Part shown: positions 50,344 to 59,039 of the stretch, piece by piece
Layout: each line of letters begins with the position of its first letter
Numbering within the stretch: the stretch's first letter is position 1
DNA from: Streptomyces sp. WAC05374
GTDB lineage: Bacteria > Actinomycetota > Actinomycetes > Streptomycetales > Streptomycetaceae
DNA: 64,000 bases
Assembly: GCF_004353505.1 (NCBI RefSeq)
Contig: NZ_SMNQ01000025.1
Span: 17,237-81,236, forward strand
Reading direction: 5' to 3'
Made by a program: the position numbers and the translations under genes
The notes under the pieces: generated by a model
What the model was told of the DNA's origin: nothing
Database searches by the model: none
The model's input: only the letters and a program-made list of their open reading frames with translations

Positions 50344-51717
50344 TTGGCGCGGGTTGCGGTGATCGGCGGGGGTATCAGCGGGCTGGGAACAGCGCTCATG
50401 CTGGGGCGGCGGGGCCACACGGTCACGGTGTTCGAGCAGGACGGCCGGGAGGCCGGAGAGGACCTGGACCGGGACTTCCTCGACTGGAACAGGCCCCGCG
50501 TGCCGCAGGCCAACCAGCCCCACTCGTTCCTCGCGCCCGTCCGCACCGTGCTGCGTACCGAGACCCCCGACGTGTACGCGGACCTCCTGGCGCGCGGAGC
50601 CCGGGAGTACCACGACTTCGACTGGTTCGGGGAGCACCCGCCGCACCGGGCCGGCGACGACGACCTGGTGACCCTGCGGACCCGTCGCATCGTGCTGGAG
50701 GCCGCTCTGAGCGCGGCCGTGCGGCGGGAACCCACGGTCGACGTACGGCGAGGCCACCGGGTACGCGCCCTCGCGTTCGGGAAGGGCCGCCCTGTCCGCG
50801 TCACCGGCGTGCGGGTGGGCACGGACACCCACCGGGCGGACCTGGTCGTCGACGCGTCCGGCCGCCGCTCACCCGTCCCCGGCCTGCTGACCGCGGCCGG
50901 CTGCCGCCCGCCCGTGGTCGAGAGCCACCGTGCCGGGATCGCCTACCTGTGCCGCTGGTACCGCCTGCGCGCCGACGGGCCGCGCGACCCCGGGCGGGTG
51001 AAGACCGGCTCGGCGGCACCCTTCGCGCTCGCCGGTGTCTTCCCCTCCGACAACGACACCTTCGCGATCAGCATGGTGCTCTCCACGGCGGATCCGACCC
51101 GCGGCGCGCTCCGCGACCCCGCCGTGTTCGAGGCCGTCGCCCGCTGCTTCCCCGCCACCGCCGCCTGGCTCGACCTGGCCCCCGCGCCGCAGACGGCCGT
51201 CCTGGCGATGGCCGGCCTGGACAACCGCTGGACGTCCCTCGCCGACGCCGACGGACCCGTGGTCACGGGCCTGGTCAACGCCGGCGACAGTCTCGTCCAC
51301 ACCAACCCCACCCTCGGGCACGGCGTGGCCCTCGGCCTGCGTGCCGCCCAGCACCTGGCCGCTCATGCCGACCAGGTCGCGGCGGACCCCACCGGCTACC
51401 ACACCTGGACGGCCCGGGCCCTGCGCCCCTGGTTCGACGCGCAGGTGACCGCCGACCGCGGCAACGAGCAGCGCCTCGCCGAGGGCTCACCTTCCTCCGA
51501 CCGGCGGGCCGCCGCCCTCGCCGCCTGCGCCTTCGACGACCCCGTCGTCATGCGCGCCCGTGCCCAGGTGCGCCACCTGCTGAAACCGGCGGACGACGCC
51601 TACGGCACCGACGAGGTGGACCGAGCCGTCACCGCCTGGCTGGACGCCCGCCCGGACTTCTCACCCACCCACGACGGCCCGACCCGGGACCAGTGGGACG
51701 CTCTCGTCCCCGGCTGA
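50344..51717 (+). CDS. FAD-dependent oxidoreductase (GGR/monooxygenase-like)
   Basis: A 457-residue flavoprotein with an N-terminal dinucleotide fold ARVAVIGGGISGLGTALML, an R(A/R)DLVVDASGRRSPVPGLL (DxxG-type) motif near 165-180, and a third motif VTGLVNAGDSLVHTNPTLGHG near 305-325 where GD contacts FAD. The architecture matches the geranylgeranyl-reductase/halogenase-like flavin monooxygenases. The TTG start is taken because GGGGAG lies 4 to 5 bases upstream; an in-frame GTG ten codons earlier lacks one. The role is not clear from the neighbours. Confidence 0.83.
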   Translation: MARVAVIGGGISGLGTALMLGRRGHTVTVFEQDGREAGEDLDRDFLDWNRPRVPQANQPHSFLAPVRTVLRTETPDVYADLLARGAREYHDFDWFGEHPPHRAGDDDLVTLRTRRIVLEAALSAAVRREPTVDVRRGHRVRALAFGKGRPVRVTGVRVGTDTHRADLVVDASGRRSPVPGLLTAAGCRPPVVESHRAGIAYLCRWYRLRADGPRDPGRVKTGSAAPFALAGVFPSDNDTFAISMVLSTADPTRGALRDPAVFEAVARCFPATAAWLDLAPAPQTAVLAMAGLDNRWTSLADADGPVVTGLVNAGDSLVHTNPTLGHGVALGLRAAQHLAAHADQVAADPTGYHTWTARALRPWFDAQVTADRGNEQRLAEGSPSSDRRAAALAACAFDDPVVMRARAQVRHLLKPADDAYGTDEVDRAVTAWLDARPDFSPTHDGPTRDQWDALVPG

Positions 51718-51922
51718 GCACCTGCCGGGCGCGTCGCTTTCGCCACGCGGCGCCGGCGGACGCTTCCCATGGCCGGCGTCTTCCTCGAACAACGCCCGCG
51801 TGCACGGGGCGCCGGCGGTCACCAGCGACCGAAGCGACCGGAGCTTCCCCCTCTCGTGCCCGGCGGGAGGCCCCATGCGGGCGGGCCGGACAGCGCGGCG
51901 GGAGGACGAAGGAAGGACGGAC

Positions 51923-53242
51923 GTGACCATGGCAACGAAGGACTCCACGCCGGTGGCGGAGCCGACGCCGGACCCGGCGCCCGGGCGCCGTTGGCGCGGA
52001 CTGCTGACGAACCGCGATTTCATGATCGTCTGGGGCGGGTTCACCGTCTCGTCGGTGGGCACGGCGCTCTCCCACCTGGCCGTGCCGATCCTCGCGCTCG
52101 GCCTCTCCGGCTCACCCGCCGTGGCCGGCCTGGTGGGAGCCGCCCGGCTCGCCCCCTACCTGCTGCTGAACCTCCTGGCCGGTGTCTTCATCGACCGCTG
52201 GGACCGCCGCCGCGTCATGATCGTCGCGGACCTGGGCCGCTTCGCCGCGCTGGCCACGATCCCGGTCGCGTACGCCTTCGACGCCCTGACGATCGCCCAC
52301 CTGGCAGCGATCGCCTTCCTGGAGGGCGTCGGGCACGTCTTCTCGGCCGTCTCCCACCTGTCGGCCCTGTCGAAGCTGGTCCCCGAGGAGCAGCTCGCCT
52401 CCGCCAACGCGCTCAACGAGGTGGCCGACTCCGCGGCCGGCGTCTGCGGCTCCGCCCTCTCCGGCGCGCTGATCGGCCTGGCCAGGAACTCCACGCTCGG
52501 CGCCGTCTGCAGTTACGCGGTCGACGCCGTGACCTACCTGCTCTCGGGGGCCTCGCTGCTGTTCGTACGGACGTCGTTCCAGGAGGAACGGCCGGCCGGC
52601 GAGCGGCGCTCCGTGATGACCGACCTCAAGGAGGGGATGGCGTTCCTCTGGCGGCAGCGCCTGCTGCGCCTGCTCATGGTGATGGTCACCCTGATCAACT
52701 TCCTTCAGGCGCCGCTCACCCTGGCCACCATCGTCCTGGCGACCGAGGACCTCGGCGTCAACGCCGGACTGATCGGCCTCGTCCTCGCCGCGGTCGGCCT
52801 CGGCACGGTGGTCAGCGCGTTCGCGGCGTCCTGGCTGCGTGAGCGCGTCAGCCTGCGCACCATGGCACTGGGCTCCCTCGCCCTGTGGGCCGCCGCGGCG
52901 GCGATGATGGCCGCCGCACCGTCGATCGTCCTCCTCGCCGCCGGCGTCCTGGTCACCAACATGCTGTGGCCGATCTTCGCGGTGTCCCTGGTGACCTACC
53001 GCCTGTCGGCCACACCGGACCACCTCCAGGGCCGCGTCAACAGTGCCTTCCGCACCCTGTCGTTCGGGGTGGAGCCCCTGGGACTCGCCATCGGTGGTGC
53101 CCTGATCGCCTCCGAGGGCCCGCGCTTCCTGTGCTGGGGAGCCGCGGTGGGTCTGCTCGCGGTACTCCTCGGCAGCGTCGCGGCCTGGCGGGGAACGCTG
53201 ACACCGGAGACGGCCGCTGCCCCGCCGCCCGGGAGCGCCTAG
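51923..53242 (+). CDS. MFS transporter (enterobactin-exporter/MefA-like)
   Basis: A 439-residue major facilitator of the MFS_3 type with 12 predicted helices: FMIVWGGFTVSSVGTALSHL, NLLAGVFIDRWDRRRVMIVA (A-motif) and FSAVSHLSALSKLVPEEQLA with LNEVADSAAG, typical of this subfamily that exports siderophores and macrolides. The GTG start follows GGAAGGA at 5 bases; the ATG two codons later is an alternative. The stop overlaps the convergent YihY gene by 4 bases. The cargo is unknown. Confidence 0.87.
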   Translation: MTMATKDSTPVAEPTPDPAPGRRWRGLLTNRDFMIVWGGFTVSSVGTALSHLAVPILALGLSGSPAVAGLVGAARLAPYLLLNLLAGVFIDRWDRRRVMIVADLGRFAALATIPVAYAFDALTIAHLAAIAFLEGVGHVFSAVSHLSALSKLVPEEQLASANALNEVADSAAGVCGSALSGALIGLARNSTLGAVCSYAVDAVTYLLSGASLLFVRTSFQEERPAGERRSVMTDLKEGMAFLWRQRLLRLLMVMVTLINFLQAPLTLATIVLATEDLGVNAGLIGLVLAAVGLGTVVSAFAASWLRERVSLRTMALGSLALWAAAAAMMAAAPSIVLLAAGVLVTNMLWPIFAVSLVTYRLSATPDHLQGRVNSAFRTLSFGVEPLGLAIGGALIASEGPRFLCWGAAVGLLAVLLGSVAAWRGTLTPETAAAPPPGSA

Positions 53243-54123
53243 CCGGCGGGACGGGGAGCCTTGCTTCCCGGGCTCCCCGGGCTCCCCGGGCCTCCTGGGC
53301 CTCCCGGGCCTCCCGGGTGGCCGAACATCCGGCCGACGACCGCCCCGAGGTGGATGACCACGCCCACCGCGACCAGCCACGACATGATGATCATGACGAC
53401 GCCGACAGGCCCGTACCGCTGTTCGTTCGCCACGATCGACGCGGAGAAGTAGCGCGCGGAGAACAGGCCCAGCCCGGCCCAGCACACGCTGGTGACCAGC
53501 GCCGGCGAGAAGAGGGGGCGCCAGCGGAGCACACCGGCGAGCAGCACCCAGATCGTCCCCCACCAGAAGGCCACCGACCAGACGAACCCTGCCAGGGTCC
53601 GCAGGGGCAGCCCTTCGAGGAGGCGCCCCATCGCGCTCTGGACCGCGCTGAAGACGAGCAGCCACACGAGCCAGGCCACCTGCGCCGCGAGGTCGCGCCA
53701 CCCGCGGTGGGTGACGTCGAACAGCAACTGGTACCAGCTCTGCAACGTGCCCGCCACGGCCACCGCTCCCAGCGCCATGAGGAAGCCGCTCACCACCGTG
53801 ACGGTGTCCGACCCCGGCCCGGGGACGAAGAGGGACGCCACAGCCTGCGCCGCCTGCTCGTTCACCCCCAGCCATCTGACGACGGTCTCCGCCGTGTCAC
53901 GGCCCGTGGCCTCCGTGAGCACGATGAGCATGGGGAAGAAGCAGAGCAGCGACAGCGCGGAGAGCTGGAGCGCGTGGTTGAAGAAGTCGGTGGCCGTGAG
54001 CCGGTCCCACATGCCGCTCCACAGCGTGCCGGGCCGGCTCTCCTGGAATCGCCGGATCCACTTCCGCCACAACCGCCGGGCGCGCAGGTGCGCGGTGTGC
54101 CCGCGCCGGCGTTCGCCTCCCAT
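53239..54123 (-). CDS. YihY/RbnBN-family membrane protein with collagen-like tail
   Basis: A 294-residue YihY/virulence factor BrkB family protein with six or so membrane helices, e.g. HALQLSALSLLCFFPMLIVL, LAAQVAWLVWLLVFSAVQSA and YGPVGVVMIIMSWLVAVGVV. The C-terminal 27 residues form a collagen-like GPG/GSP repeat (GHPGGPGGPGGPGSPGSPGS), coded by a run of CCCGGG-rich triplets. The family was once thought to be RNase BN; its real function is unknown. ATG used in preference to an upstream TTG. Confidence 0.85.
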   Translation of the reverse strand: MGGERRRGHTAHLRARRLWRKWIRRFQESRPGTLWSGMWDRLTATDFFNHALQLSALSLLCFFPMLIVLTEATGRDTAETVVRWLGVNEQAAQAVASLFVPGPGSDTVTVVSGFLMALGAVAVAGTLQSWYQLLFDVTHRGWRDLAAQVAWLVWLLVFSAVQSAMGRLLEGLPLRTLAGFVWSVAFWWGTIWVLLAGVLRWRPLFSPALVTSVCWAGLGLFSARYFSASIVANEQRYGPVGVVMIIMSWLVAVGVVIHLGAVVGRMFGHPGGPGGPGGPGSPGSPGSKAPRPAG

Positions 54124-54357
54124 GAGTGCAGTCAATCCGGCCGACCCGGGTCTGTCGCGTCCAGCGCGGCTGACGGCCAGGGGTCACCCTCGTACGGCCG
54201 AACGCGGCGGCACGCCCGGCCCCCGGGCCGGGCACCACTGGCCCTTACGGGTGCTGTTCGCGGGCGCCCCTCCCGCCCCTGGTGGGTCGTCACACCGCCG
54301 CGGCCGGTGCGCCGGCCCGGGCGGCGGACACGCCGCGACAGCCCGTCAGGCCCGCCC

Positions 54358-54785
54358 TCACTCCCGTACCGGCAGTCCCTTCAACCGCGCGGTCTGCTCT
54401 TCCTGGACCTGGCGGGCCGTGTCGAGGAAGTCGATGACCACGGCGAGCTGCTCCTCGCCGCAGAGCCGCAGAGCCGCAGAGCCGTAGAGCCGTAGAGCCG
54501 TAGAGCCGCAGCCCCGACCGCCCGGCCTCGCCGAGGGGGCCGTACACCGTGCGCTCGGCGGCGTCAGCGGCCTCGGTCGCGGAGACCAGGATCCGCCGCC
54601 GGGTGGCGGCGTCGGCCGCGGGTGACGAACCCCGCTCGTTCGAGTCGGTCGATGGCGGTCGTCGTCGCGGCCGGGCCGAGCCTGGCCGCGGTGGTGAGCT
54701 TCCTCGCGGACATCCCCTCGTGGGCCAATCGTCCACGGCACCGCGCGACCCGTCTGGTCGAGGATCTGACGCCCACCGTGGTCAC
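54358..54785 (-). pseudogene. degenerate MarR family regulator (frameshifted)
   Basis: Pieces of one MarR regulator are spread over three reading frames. The winged helix core (MSARKLTTAARLGPAATTTA to DRLERAGFVTR) reads in one frame, RRILVSATEAADAAERTVYG in the next, and EEQLAVVIDFLDTARQVQEE in the third. One extra G near 54605-54615 accounts for the first break, and an 8-bp tandem repeat tract (54462-54509) lies at the second. The N-terminal dimerisation helices are also missing. It abuts the oxidoreductase gene at 54782, which it may once have controlled. Confidence 0.75.
54462..54509 (-). repeat. 8-bp tandem repeat tract in the MarR pseudogene
   Basis: Six copies of AGAGCCG(C/T) in a row, 48 bp in total. 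As 8 is not a multiple of three, each copy gained or lost changes the frame; by my frame count, gaining one copy or losing two would rejoin the frames on either side. The tract encodes repeated Leu-Tyr-Gly-Ser-type residues not found in MarR proteins. Confidence 0.85.
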
Positions 54786-55804
54786 ACCACGTCCGGGGTT
54801 TCCGTGCGGTCACGGACGATGATCTTGCCCGTGTTGCGGCCGCGCAGCATGCCCAGGAACGCGTCCACGATGTGGTCGAAGCCGTCCACCACCGTCTCGT
54901 CCGGGGCGAGCCGGCCGCTGCACAGGTGCGGTACGGCGAACTCGTACAGCTCCTCCTGCACGTCACGGTAGGTGCTGACCAGGAAGCCCTCCATGCGGAG
55001 GCTCTTCTCGACCAAGCCGGCGTGGTCGAAGCGCGGCGGTGGCGCGTCGGGGGTGTTGTACTGGCTGATCGTGCCGACGCGGACGATGCGCCCGAACGTG
55101 CGCAGTGCCCCCACCGCGGCGGCCAGTTGCTCACCGCCGACGTTGTCGACGAACACGTCGATGCCGTCCGGTGCGGCCTTGGCGAGCAGCTCGGCGGCGG
55201 GCCCGTCGTGGTAGTCGAAGACGGCGTCGTAGCCGACCTCCCGTACGAGGTGGGCGGCCTTCGCCGCCGAGCCCGCGCTGCCCACGAGCCGCCCCGCGCC
55301 GAGCAGGCGGGCGAACCGCCCGGTGGCCGTGCCGACCCCGCCCGCGGCGGCCGAGACGAACAGGTCCTCGCCCTCCTGGAGGCGGGCGATACGGGTCAGG
55401 CCCACATAGGCGGTCAGGCCCGTGCCACCGAGGGTGCTCAGGTACGCGGTCAGGGGCACGCCGTCGAAGCGGGGCAGCCGCCGGATCTCCTCGGGCGTGA
55501 CCACGGCGTGCGTGCGCCACCCCTTGCGGTGGAACACGATCTCGCCCTCGGCCAGCAGGGGTGTGCGCGAGGCGACGACCCGCCCGATCGTGCGGCCCTC
55601 CAGCGGTGCGTCGAGCGCGAAGCCGCCGGGCACGTCGTCCATCATCTCGCGGTGGTACGGGTCGACGGACCAGTAGAGGTTCTGCACCAGCGCGCCACCG
55701 GCCACGGGCTCCGGAACCGCCGACTCGACGAAGGCGAAGTGTCCGGCGGTGGGGAAGCCGTGAGGGCGGGCGATCTGGTGCACGGTGAGCGCGGTGTCGT
55801 TCAT
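54782..55804 (-). CDS. NADP-dependent MDR oxidoreductase (leukotriene B4 dehydrogenase-like)
   Basis: A 340-residue zinc-free reductase of the prostaglandin/leukotriene reductase type: LVQNLYWSVDPYHREMMDD, LGGTGLTAYVGLTRIARLQE, the nucleotide loop FVSAAAGGVGTATGRFARLL, YHDGPAAELLAKAAPDGIDV and VDNVGGEQLAAAV. It reduces enones with NADPH in studied relatives. It diverges from a LysR regulator across 100 bases with clear half-sites, so that LysR protein probably controls it. Confidence 0.88.
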   Translation of the reverse strand: MNDTALTVHQIARPHGFPTAGHFAFVESAVPEPVAGGALVQNLYWSVDPYHREMMDDVPGGFALDAPLEGRTIGRVVASRTPLLAEGEIVFHRKGWRTHAVVTPEEIRRLPRFDGVPLTAYLSTLGGTGLTAYVGLTRIARLQEGEDLFVSAAAGGVGTATGRFARLLGAGRLVGSAGSAAKAAHLVREVGYDAVFDYHDGPAAELLAKAAPDGIDVFVDNVGGEQLAAAVGALRTFGRIVRVGTISQYNTPDAPPPRFDHAGLVEKSLRMEGFLVSTYRDVQEELYEFAVPHLCSGRLAPDETVVDGFDHIVDAFLGMLRGRNTGKIIVRDRTETPDVV

Positions 55805-55850
55805 GACCGGACCGTAGGGCGGGAATGCGCCCGGTGGGCAGCGGGTTGGG

Positions 55851-55893
55851 CTCATGCGACATCCCGTTCCATGAGCAGTTCTCATACCGTGAG
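55851..55893. promoter_or_regulatory. LysR-type operator half-sites between divergent genes
   Basis: CTCATG (55851-55856) pairs with CATGAG (55870-55875), and CTCA-TACCG-TGAG (55881-55893) is a second dyad with related half-sites. The last matches the T-N11-A style box of LysR regulators. They lie just upstream of the LysR start and within the divergent promoter region. Confidence 0.6.
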
Positions 55894-55904
55894 GTGAGCG
55901 CCCC

Positions 55905-56831
55905 GTGGCCCGCACGACCGACTCCGATCTCGGCCCGCACGAACTCCGCGTCCTGGTGGCGGTCGCGGACACCGGCGGCTTCTCGGCCGCGGCCGGCGCA
56001 CTCGGTCTGACCCAGTCCGCGGTCTCCCACTCGGTGCGCGGCAGCGAGCGCAAGATCGGTGCCGTGCTCTTCGACCGCGGCCGCGCCGGCGCCCGTCCCA
56101 CCCCGGCGGGGGAGAAGGCCGTGGCGTACGCCCGCCGCGTCCTGCGCCTGCTGGACGTCCTGACCGCCGAGGCACGCGGTGCGGCCGGGACCGGCGTGGC
56201 GGAGGGGCCGCTGCGGATCGCTGCCTTCCGCAGCGCGGCCCTCCACCTGCTGCCGCCCGTCCTCGAACGGCTGCGCGCCCGCCATCCCGGGATCGAGCCG
56301 CGGGTGCGGATCGTGCGCGAGGTGGGGCGCGGCACCGCGGGCGAAGTGGCCGACGGCAAGGCCGACATCGCCATCGCCACGCTGGGCGGCTCCGCGCCGC
56401 TGCCACCGGGGCTGGTCGCGAACGGGCTGTTCGAGGAGCCGTACGCCGTCGTCCACCCCGTCGGTCACGCCGCGCCGCGCTCGCTTCCGCTGGTCGACTG
56501 GGCCGAGAACTGCGGCTCGTACACCCGCGACTGGTGGGCCGCACAGGAGTGGATTCCGACGGCGACCGTCGAAGCCGAGGACGACGGAGCGGTGCTCGCG
56601 TTGGTGAGCGGCGGCCACGGCATGGCGATCATGCCCGCGCTCTCCCTGGCCGGAGCACCGGACTCGGTCACGATCGCCGATCTCGGGCCCCGGCGCCCGA
56701 CACGCCAGGTCGGCTACGTCACCACCTCCCAGCTCGCCGGCTCCGCCGTCGTACGGGCGTTCGTGAGGGAGCTGCGGGCCGAGCCGGTCGGCCACCTCTT
56801 TCCGTGCCGGCCCGTGGCCGGGCACGACTGA
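55905..56831 (+). CDS. LysR family transcriptional regulator
   Basis: A 308-residue LysR protein. The winged HTH is HELRVLVAVADTGGFSAAAG then LGLTQSAVSHSVRGSERKIG and VLFDRGRAGARPTPAGEKAV; the usual xxLExxLG helix reads RGSERKIG, a small deviation. Residues about 95-300 form a periplasmic-binding-like effector domain (GPLRIAAFRSAALHLLPPVL, ADIAIATLGG). It diverges from the oxidoreductase gene and probably controls it. A terminator follows the gene. Confidence 0.9.
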   Translation: MARTTDSDLGPHELRVLVAVADTGGFSAAAGALGLTQSAVSHSVRGSERKIGAVLFDRGRAGARPTPAGEKAVAYARRVLRLLDVLTAEARGAAGTGVAEGPLRIAAFRSAALHLLPPVLERLRARHPGIEPRVRIVREVGRGTAGEVADGKADIAIATLGGSAPLPPGLVANGLFEEPYAVVHPVGHAAPRSLPLVDWAENCGSYTRDWWAAQEWIPTATVEAEDDGAVLALVSGGHGMAIMPALSLAGAPDSVTIADLGPRRPTRQVGYVTTSQLAGSAVVRAFVRELRAEPVGHLFPCRPVAGHD

Positions 56832-56863
56832 CGGCGGGCGGGGTGGGTGCTGACGGGGACACG

Positions 56864-56902
56864 GCTCGGCAGCCCCCCGGGGGAGCCGGGGGGCTGCCGA
56901 GC
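56864..56902. terminator. strong bidirectional hairpin terminator
   Basis: A 17-bp perfect stem (56864-56880 with 56886-56902, GCTCGGCAGCCCCCCGG and its complement) with a 5-base loop GGGAG, between the convergent LysR and lectin-like genes. It is the strongest hairpin I noticed in the window. Confidence 0.88.
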
Positions 56903-56908
56903 GGCGCG

Positions 56909-58060
56909 TCAGCTTGAGAGGACCTTGATGTCGTCGATGCTCATGTGCGCGGGCGTTCCGACGCCCCAGAAGCCGGCGAAGGCGGTGACGGTGGTGTTGT
57001 TGCCGGAGTTGAAGGGCACGGTGATCTGCCCGTAGCAGGTGGGCGTCGTCGACGGGCACCAGCCGGGCGCGGGGCCGAAGTGGCTTTCGACGGGAAGCTG
57101 GACGCCGGGCAGGCGGACCCCGAAGAAGGCCGTGTTGACGTTGCTCGAGGTGCGGAAGAACCCGGTGATCACGTAGTTGGTGTGGGGGCGTACCGGGATG
57201 GGTTGGGACAGGGCGTTCCACACGCGCGTGCCGGGCGAGCTCAGAACGGCGGACTTGCTGCCGGAGTTGGCCCCGTGGGCGGAGGTGGAGATGACCTTGG
57301 CGTCAGGGCCTTCCACGTTCCAAGGCTGGGAGACGGAGGAGGTGCCCTGTGCCTCGAAACCGCCGTCCTGAAGGGGGTTGCGGTAGAGCTGGATGTCGAC
57401 GTTCCAGGCCCCGAAGTTGTCCCAGTCCTGGGGGTCGTTGATCCGCAGGTCCAGTTTTCCGGAGATGCCGATCTGACGGCAGCCGGAGCGGCTGAGGACC
57501 TCGAAGGGCTGGGCGCCGGTGATGCGGCCGATGAGGCTGTGCGCGTTCAGGCCGGGTGCGGGGTAGCCGGCGGGGGCGGCCCGCCGGGGGTCGGCGCCGG
57601 CGGGGGTGACCCAGTTGGAGCCGTCGGCGGGCTGCCACCAGAAGCCGGTGGTGGAGACCTCGTCGTTCATGCGCGGAACGATGCGCAGGACGTCGCCGGG
57701 GCGCAGGCCCCGGGCGTCCGAGGGGAAGGTGGTGCCCCGGCCGCCGGGCAGGTGCAGGGCGGCGGACGCGTCGGGGTCGAACCCGTGGGCGCAGCGGGTC
57801 ATCGCGGTGGTGGGCACCGGACTGGGCTCGGCGTGGGCCGGCACGCTGTGCAGGATCGTGGCCAGGACGGCCAGGAACAGGGTCACGGCCGGGCCGCGGA
57901 GCGTGCCGGGGTGGCCGCGTCGGAGGCCCATGACCGGCCGTGCGCCGCGTCGGCCGTGGCCGGCGGGGTGGGGTCGGGGTACGGCGCGGTGCCCGGAGCG
58001 GCCGGGACCGGCCGGGGCGCGTCGGATGGCGGCGCGGCAGCGCTGCCGGAGCTTGTTCAT
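56909..58060 (-). CDS. secreted protein with PA-IL (LecA)-like and carbohydrate-binding-like domains
   Basis: A 383-residue exported protein. The N-terminus is long and Arg-rich with a hydrophobic segment TLFLAVLATILHSVPAHAE near residues 60-78 (cleavage after AHA). Residues about 100-225 resemble the PA-I galactophilic lectin fold (GDVLRIVPRMND, AHSLIGRITG, DLRINDPQDWDNFGAWNVDI). Residues about 235-383 look like a CBM4/9-type jelly roll (GGFEAQGTSSVSQPWNVEG, TNYVITGFFRTSSN). It should bind sugars outside the cell. The ATG follows GAGGAG. Confidence 0.75.
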   Translation of the reverse strand: MNKLRQRCRAAIRRAPAGPGRSGHRAVPRPHPAGHGRRGARPVMGLRRGHPGTLRGPAVTLFLAVLATILHSVPAHAEPSPVPTTAMTRCAHGFDPDASAALHLPGGRGTTFPSDARGLRPGDVLRIVPRMNDEVSTTGFWWQPADGSNWVTPAGADPRRAAPAGYPAPGLNAHSLIGRITGAQPFEVLSRSGCRQIGISGKLDLRINDPQDWDNFGAWNVDIQLYRNPLQDGGFEAQGTSSVSQPWNVEGPDAKVISTSAHGANSGSKSAVLSSPGTRVWNALSQPIPVRPHTNYVITGFFRTSSNVNTAFFGVRLPGVQLPVESHFGPAPGWCPSTTPTCYGQITVPFNSGNNTTVTAFAGFWGVGTPAHMSIDDIKVLSS

Positions 58061-58280
58061 GCTGCTCTCCTCGTGTGGTGTTGGTGGTGGTGTTGGTGGT
58101 GTTGGCGGTGCGGTGCCAGCGGCGACCGGTGGTGCGGTGTGGTGGGCGGGCTGGGTCGGGGCGGGCCGGGGTGGGGCGTTCGGCAGGTGGGTGGCCGGAG
58201 GGTCGCCGCGTGCTCGGGGAGGTGGCGGGGCGGTTCGTGGCACGGTCCGGGCACTGGCGGCCGGCTGTTGCGCGGGGCGT
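58061..58280. other. GT-rich intergenic stretch
   Basis: About 220 bases between two minus-strand secreted-protein genes, containing a run of GGTGTT/GGTGGT hexamers near 58075-58110. No gene or clear hairpin is seen. It presumably holds the promoter of the lectin-like gene. Confidence 0.45.
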
Positions 58281-59039
58281 TCAGCGACGGGTGGGGCGTA
58301 CGTAGGCGGTGACACTGCGGGGGGCGGGCAGGGGCGCATGGCGCACCACGGGGCGGGTGGCCTCGACGACGCGGCCGTCACCGGCGTACATCTGGACGTG
58401 GCCGAGGCGGTGCGTGAAGACCAGGTCCCCCGGGCGGAGGGCGGCACGGCGGACGCGGGTGCCGGCGTGGACCTGCTCGTACGTCGTGCGCGGCAGCGTC
58501 ACCCCGGCGGAGCGCCAGGCGGCCTGGACGAGGCCGGAGCAGTCGTAGCCGCCGCGTCCCGTGCCTCCCCACACATAGGGCGTACCGAGCCGGCCGCGTG
58601 CGAATGCCACGGCCGCGCGGCCGTGGCCGACGGGGCGGGCGGACGGCGTGGTGCCGCGGGCGGTGTCCACCGTGCCCGGCCGGCGCGCCGTGCCGTCGGC
58701 CGGGAGGCGAAGGCGGTGCCCGGCGAGGATGAGGGTGGAGCGGCCGAGACCATTGGCCTTCTGCAGTGCGGCGACGGTGGTTCCATGGCGGCGGGCCAGC
58801 GACCAGAGCGTGTCGCCGCGCCGCAGCACCACCGAACCGGCAGCGGCTGCCGGGTGCGTGGCGGGTGGCCGCGCGGGGTGGGCCGTCGTCGCTGTCGTCG
58901 TCGTGGTGGTCGGGCGCGGGGCGGACAGGTGGTGCGCCAGGTCCGGGCCGAGGAGCACGGCCAGCAGGACGAGGACCAGGAGCACGGTCGGCCTTGTCGA
59001 TGTGGCGATGGCCGTGGCGGCGCGGGTTCGGGTGCGCAT
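58281..59039 (-). CDS. LysM - NlpC/P60 cell-wall hydrolase
   Basis: A 252-residue exported protein: a hydrophobic segment VLLVLVLLAVLLGPDLAHHL near 19-38, a Thr/Pro/Ala linker, a LysM domain (VVLRRGDTLWSLARRHGTTV then LQKANGLGRSTLILAGHRLRLP), and an NlpC/P60 peptidase: FARGRLGTPYVWGGTGRGGY followed by DCSGLVQAAW with the catalytic Cys and LGHVQMYAGDG with the catalytic His. It should cut peptidoglycan stem peptides. The ATG follows AAGGAGA. Confidence 0.9.
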   Translation of the reverse strand: MRTRTRAATAIATSTRPTVLLVLVLLAVLLGPDLAHHLSAPRPTTTTTTATTAHPARPPATHPAAAAGSVVLRRGDTLWSLARRHGTTVAALQKANGLGRSTLILAGHRLRLPADGTARRPGTVDTARGTTPSARPVGHGRAAVAFARGRLGTPYVWGGTGRGGYDCSGLVQAAWRSAGVTLPRTTYEQVHAGTRVRRAALRPGDLVFTHRLGHVQMYAGDGRVVEATRPVVRHAPLPAPRSVTAYVRPTRR

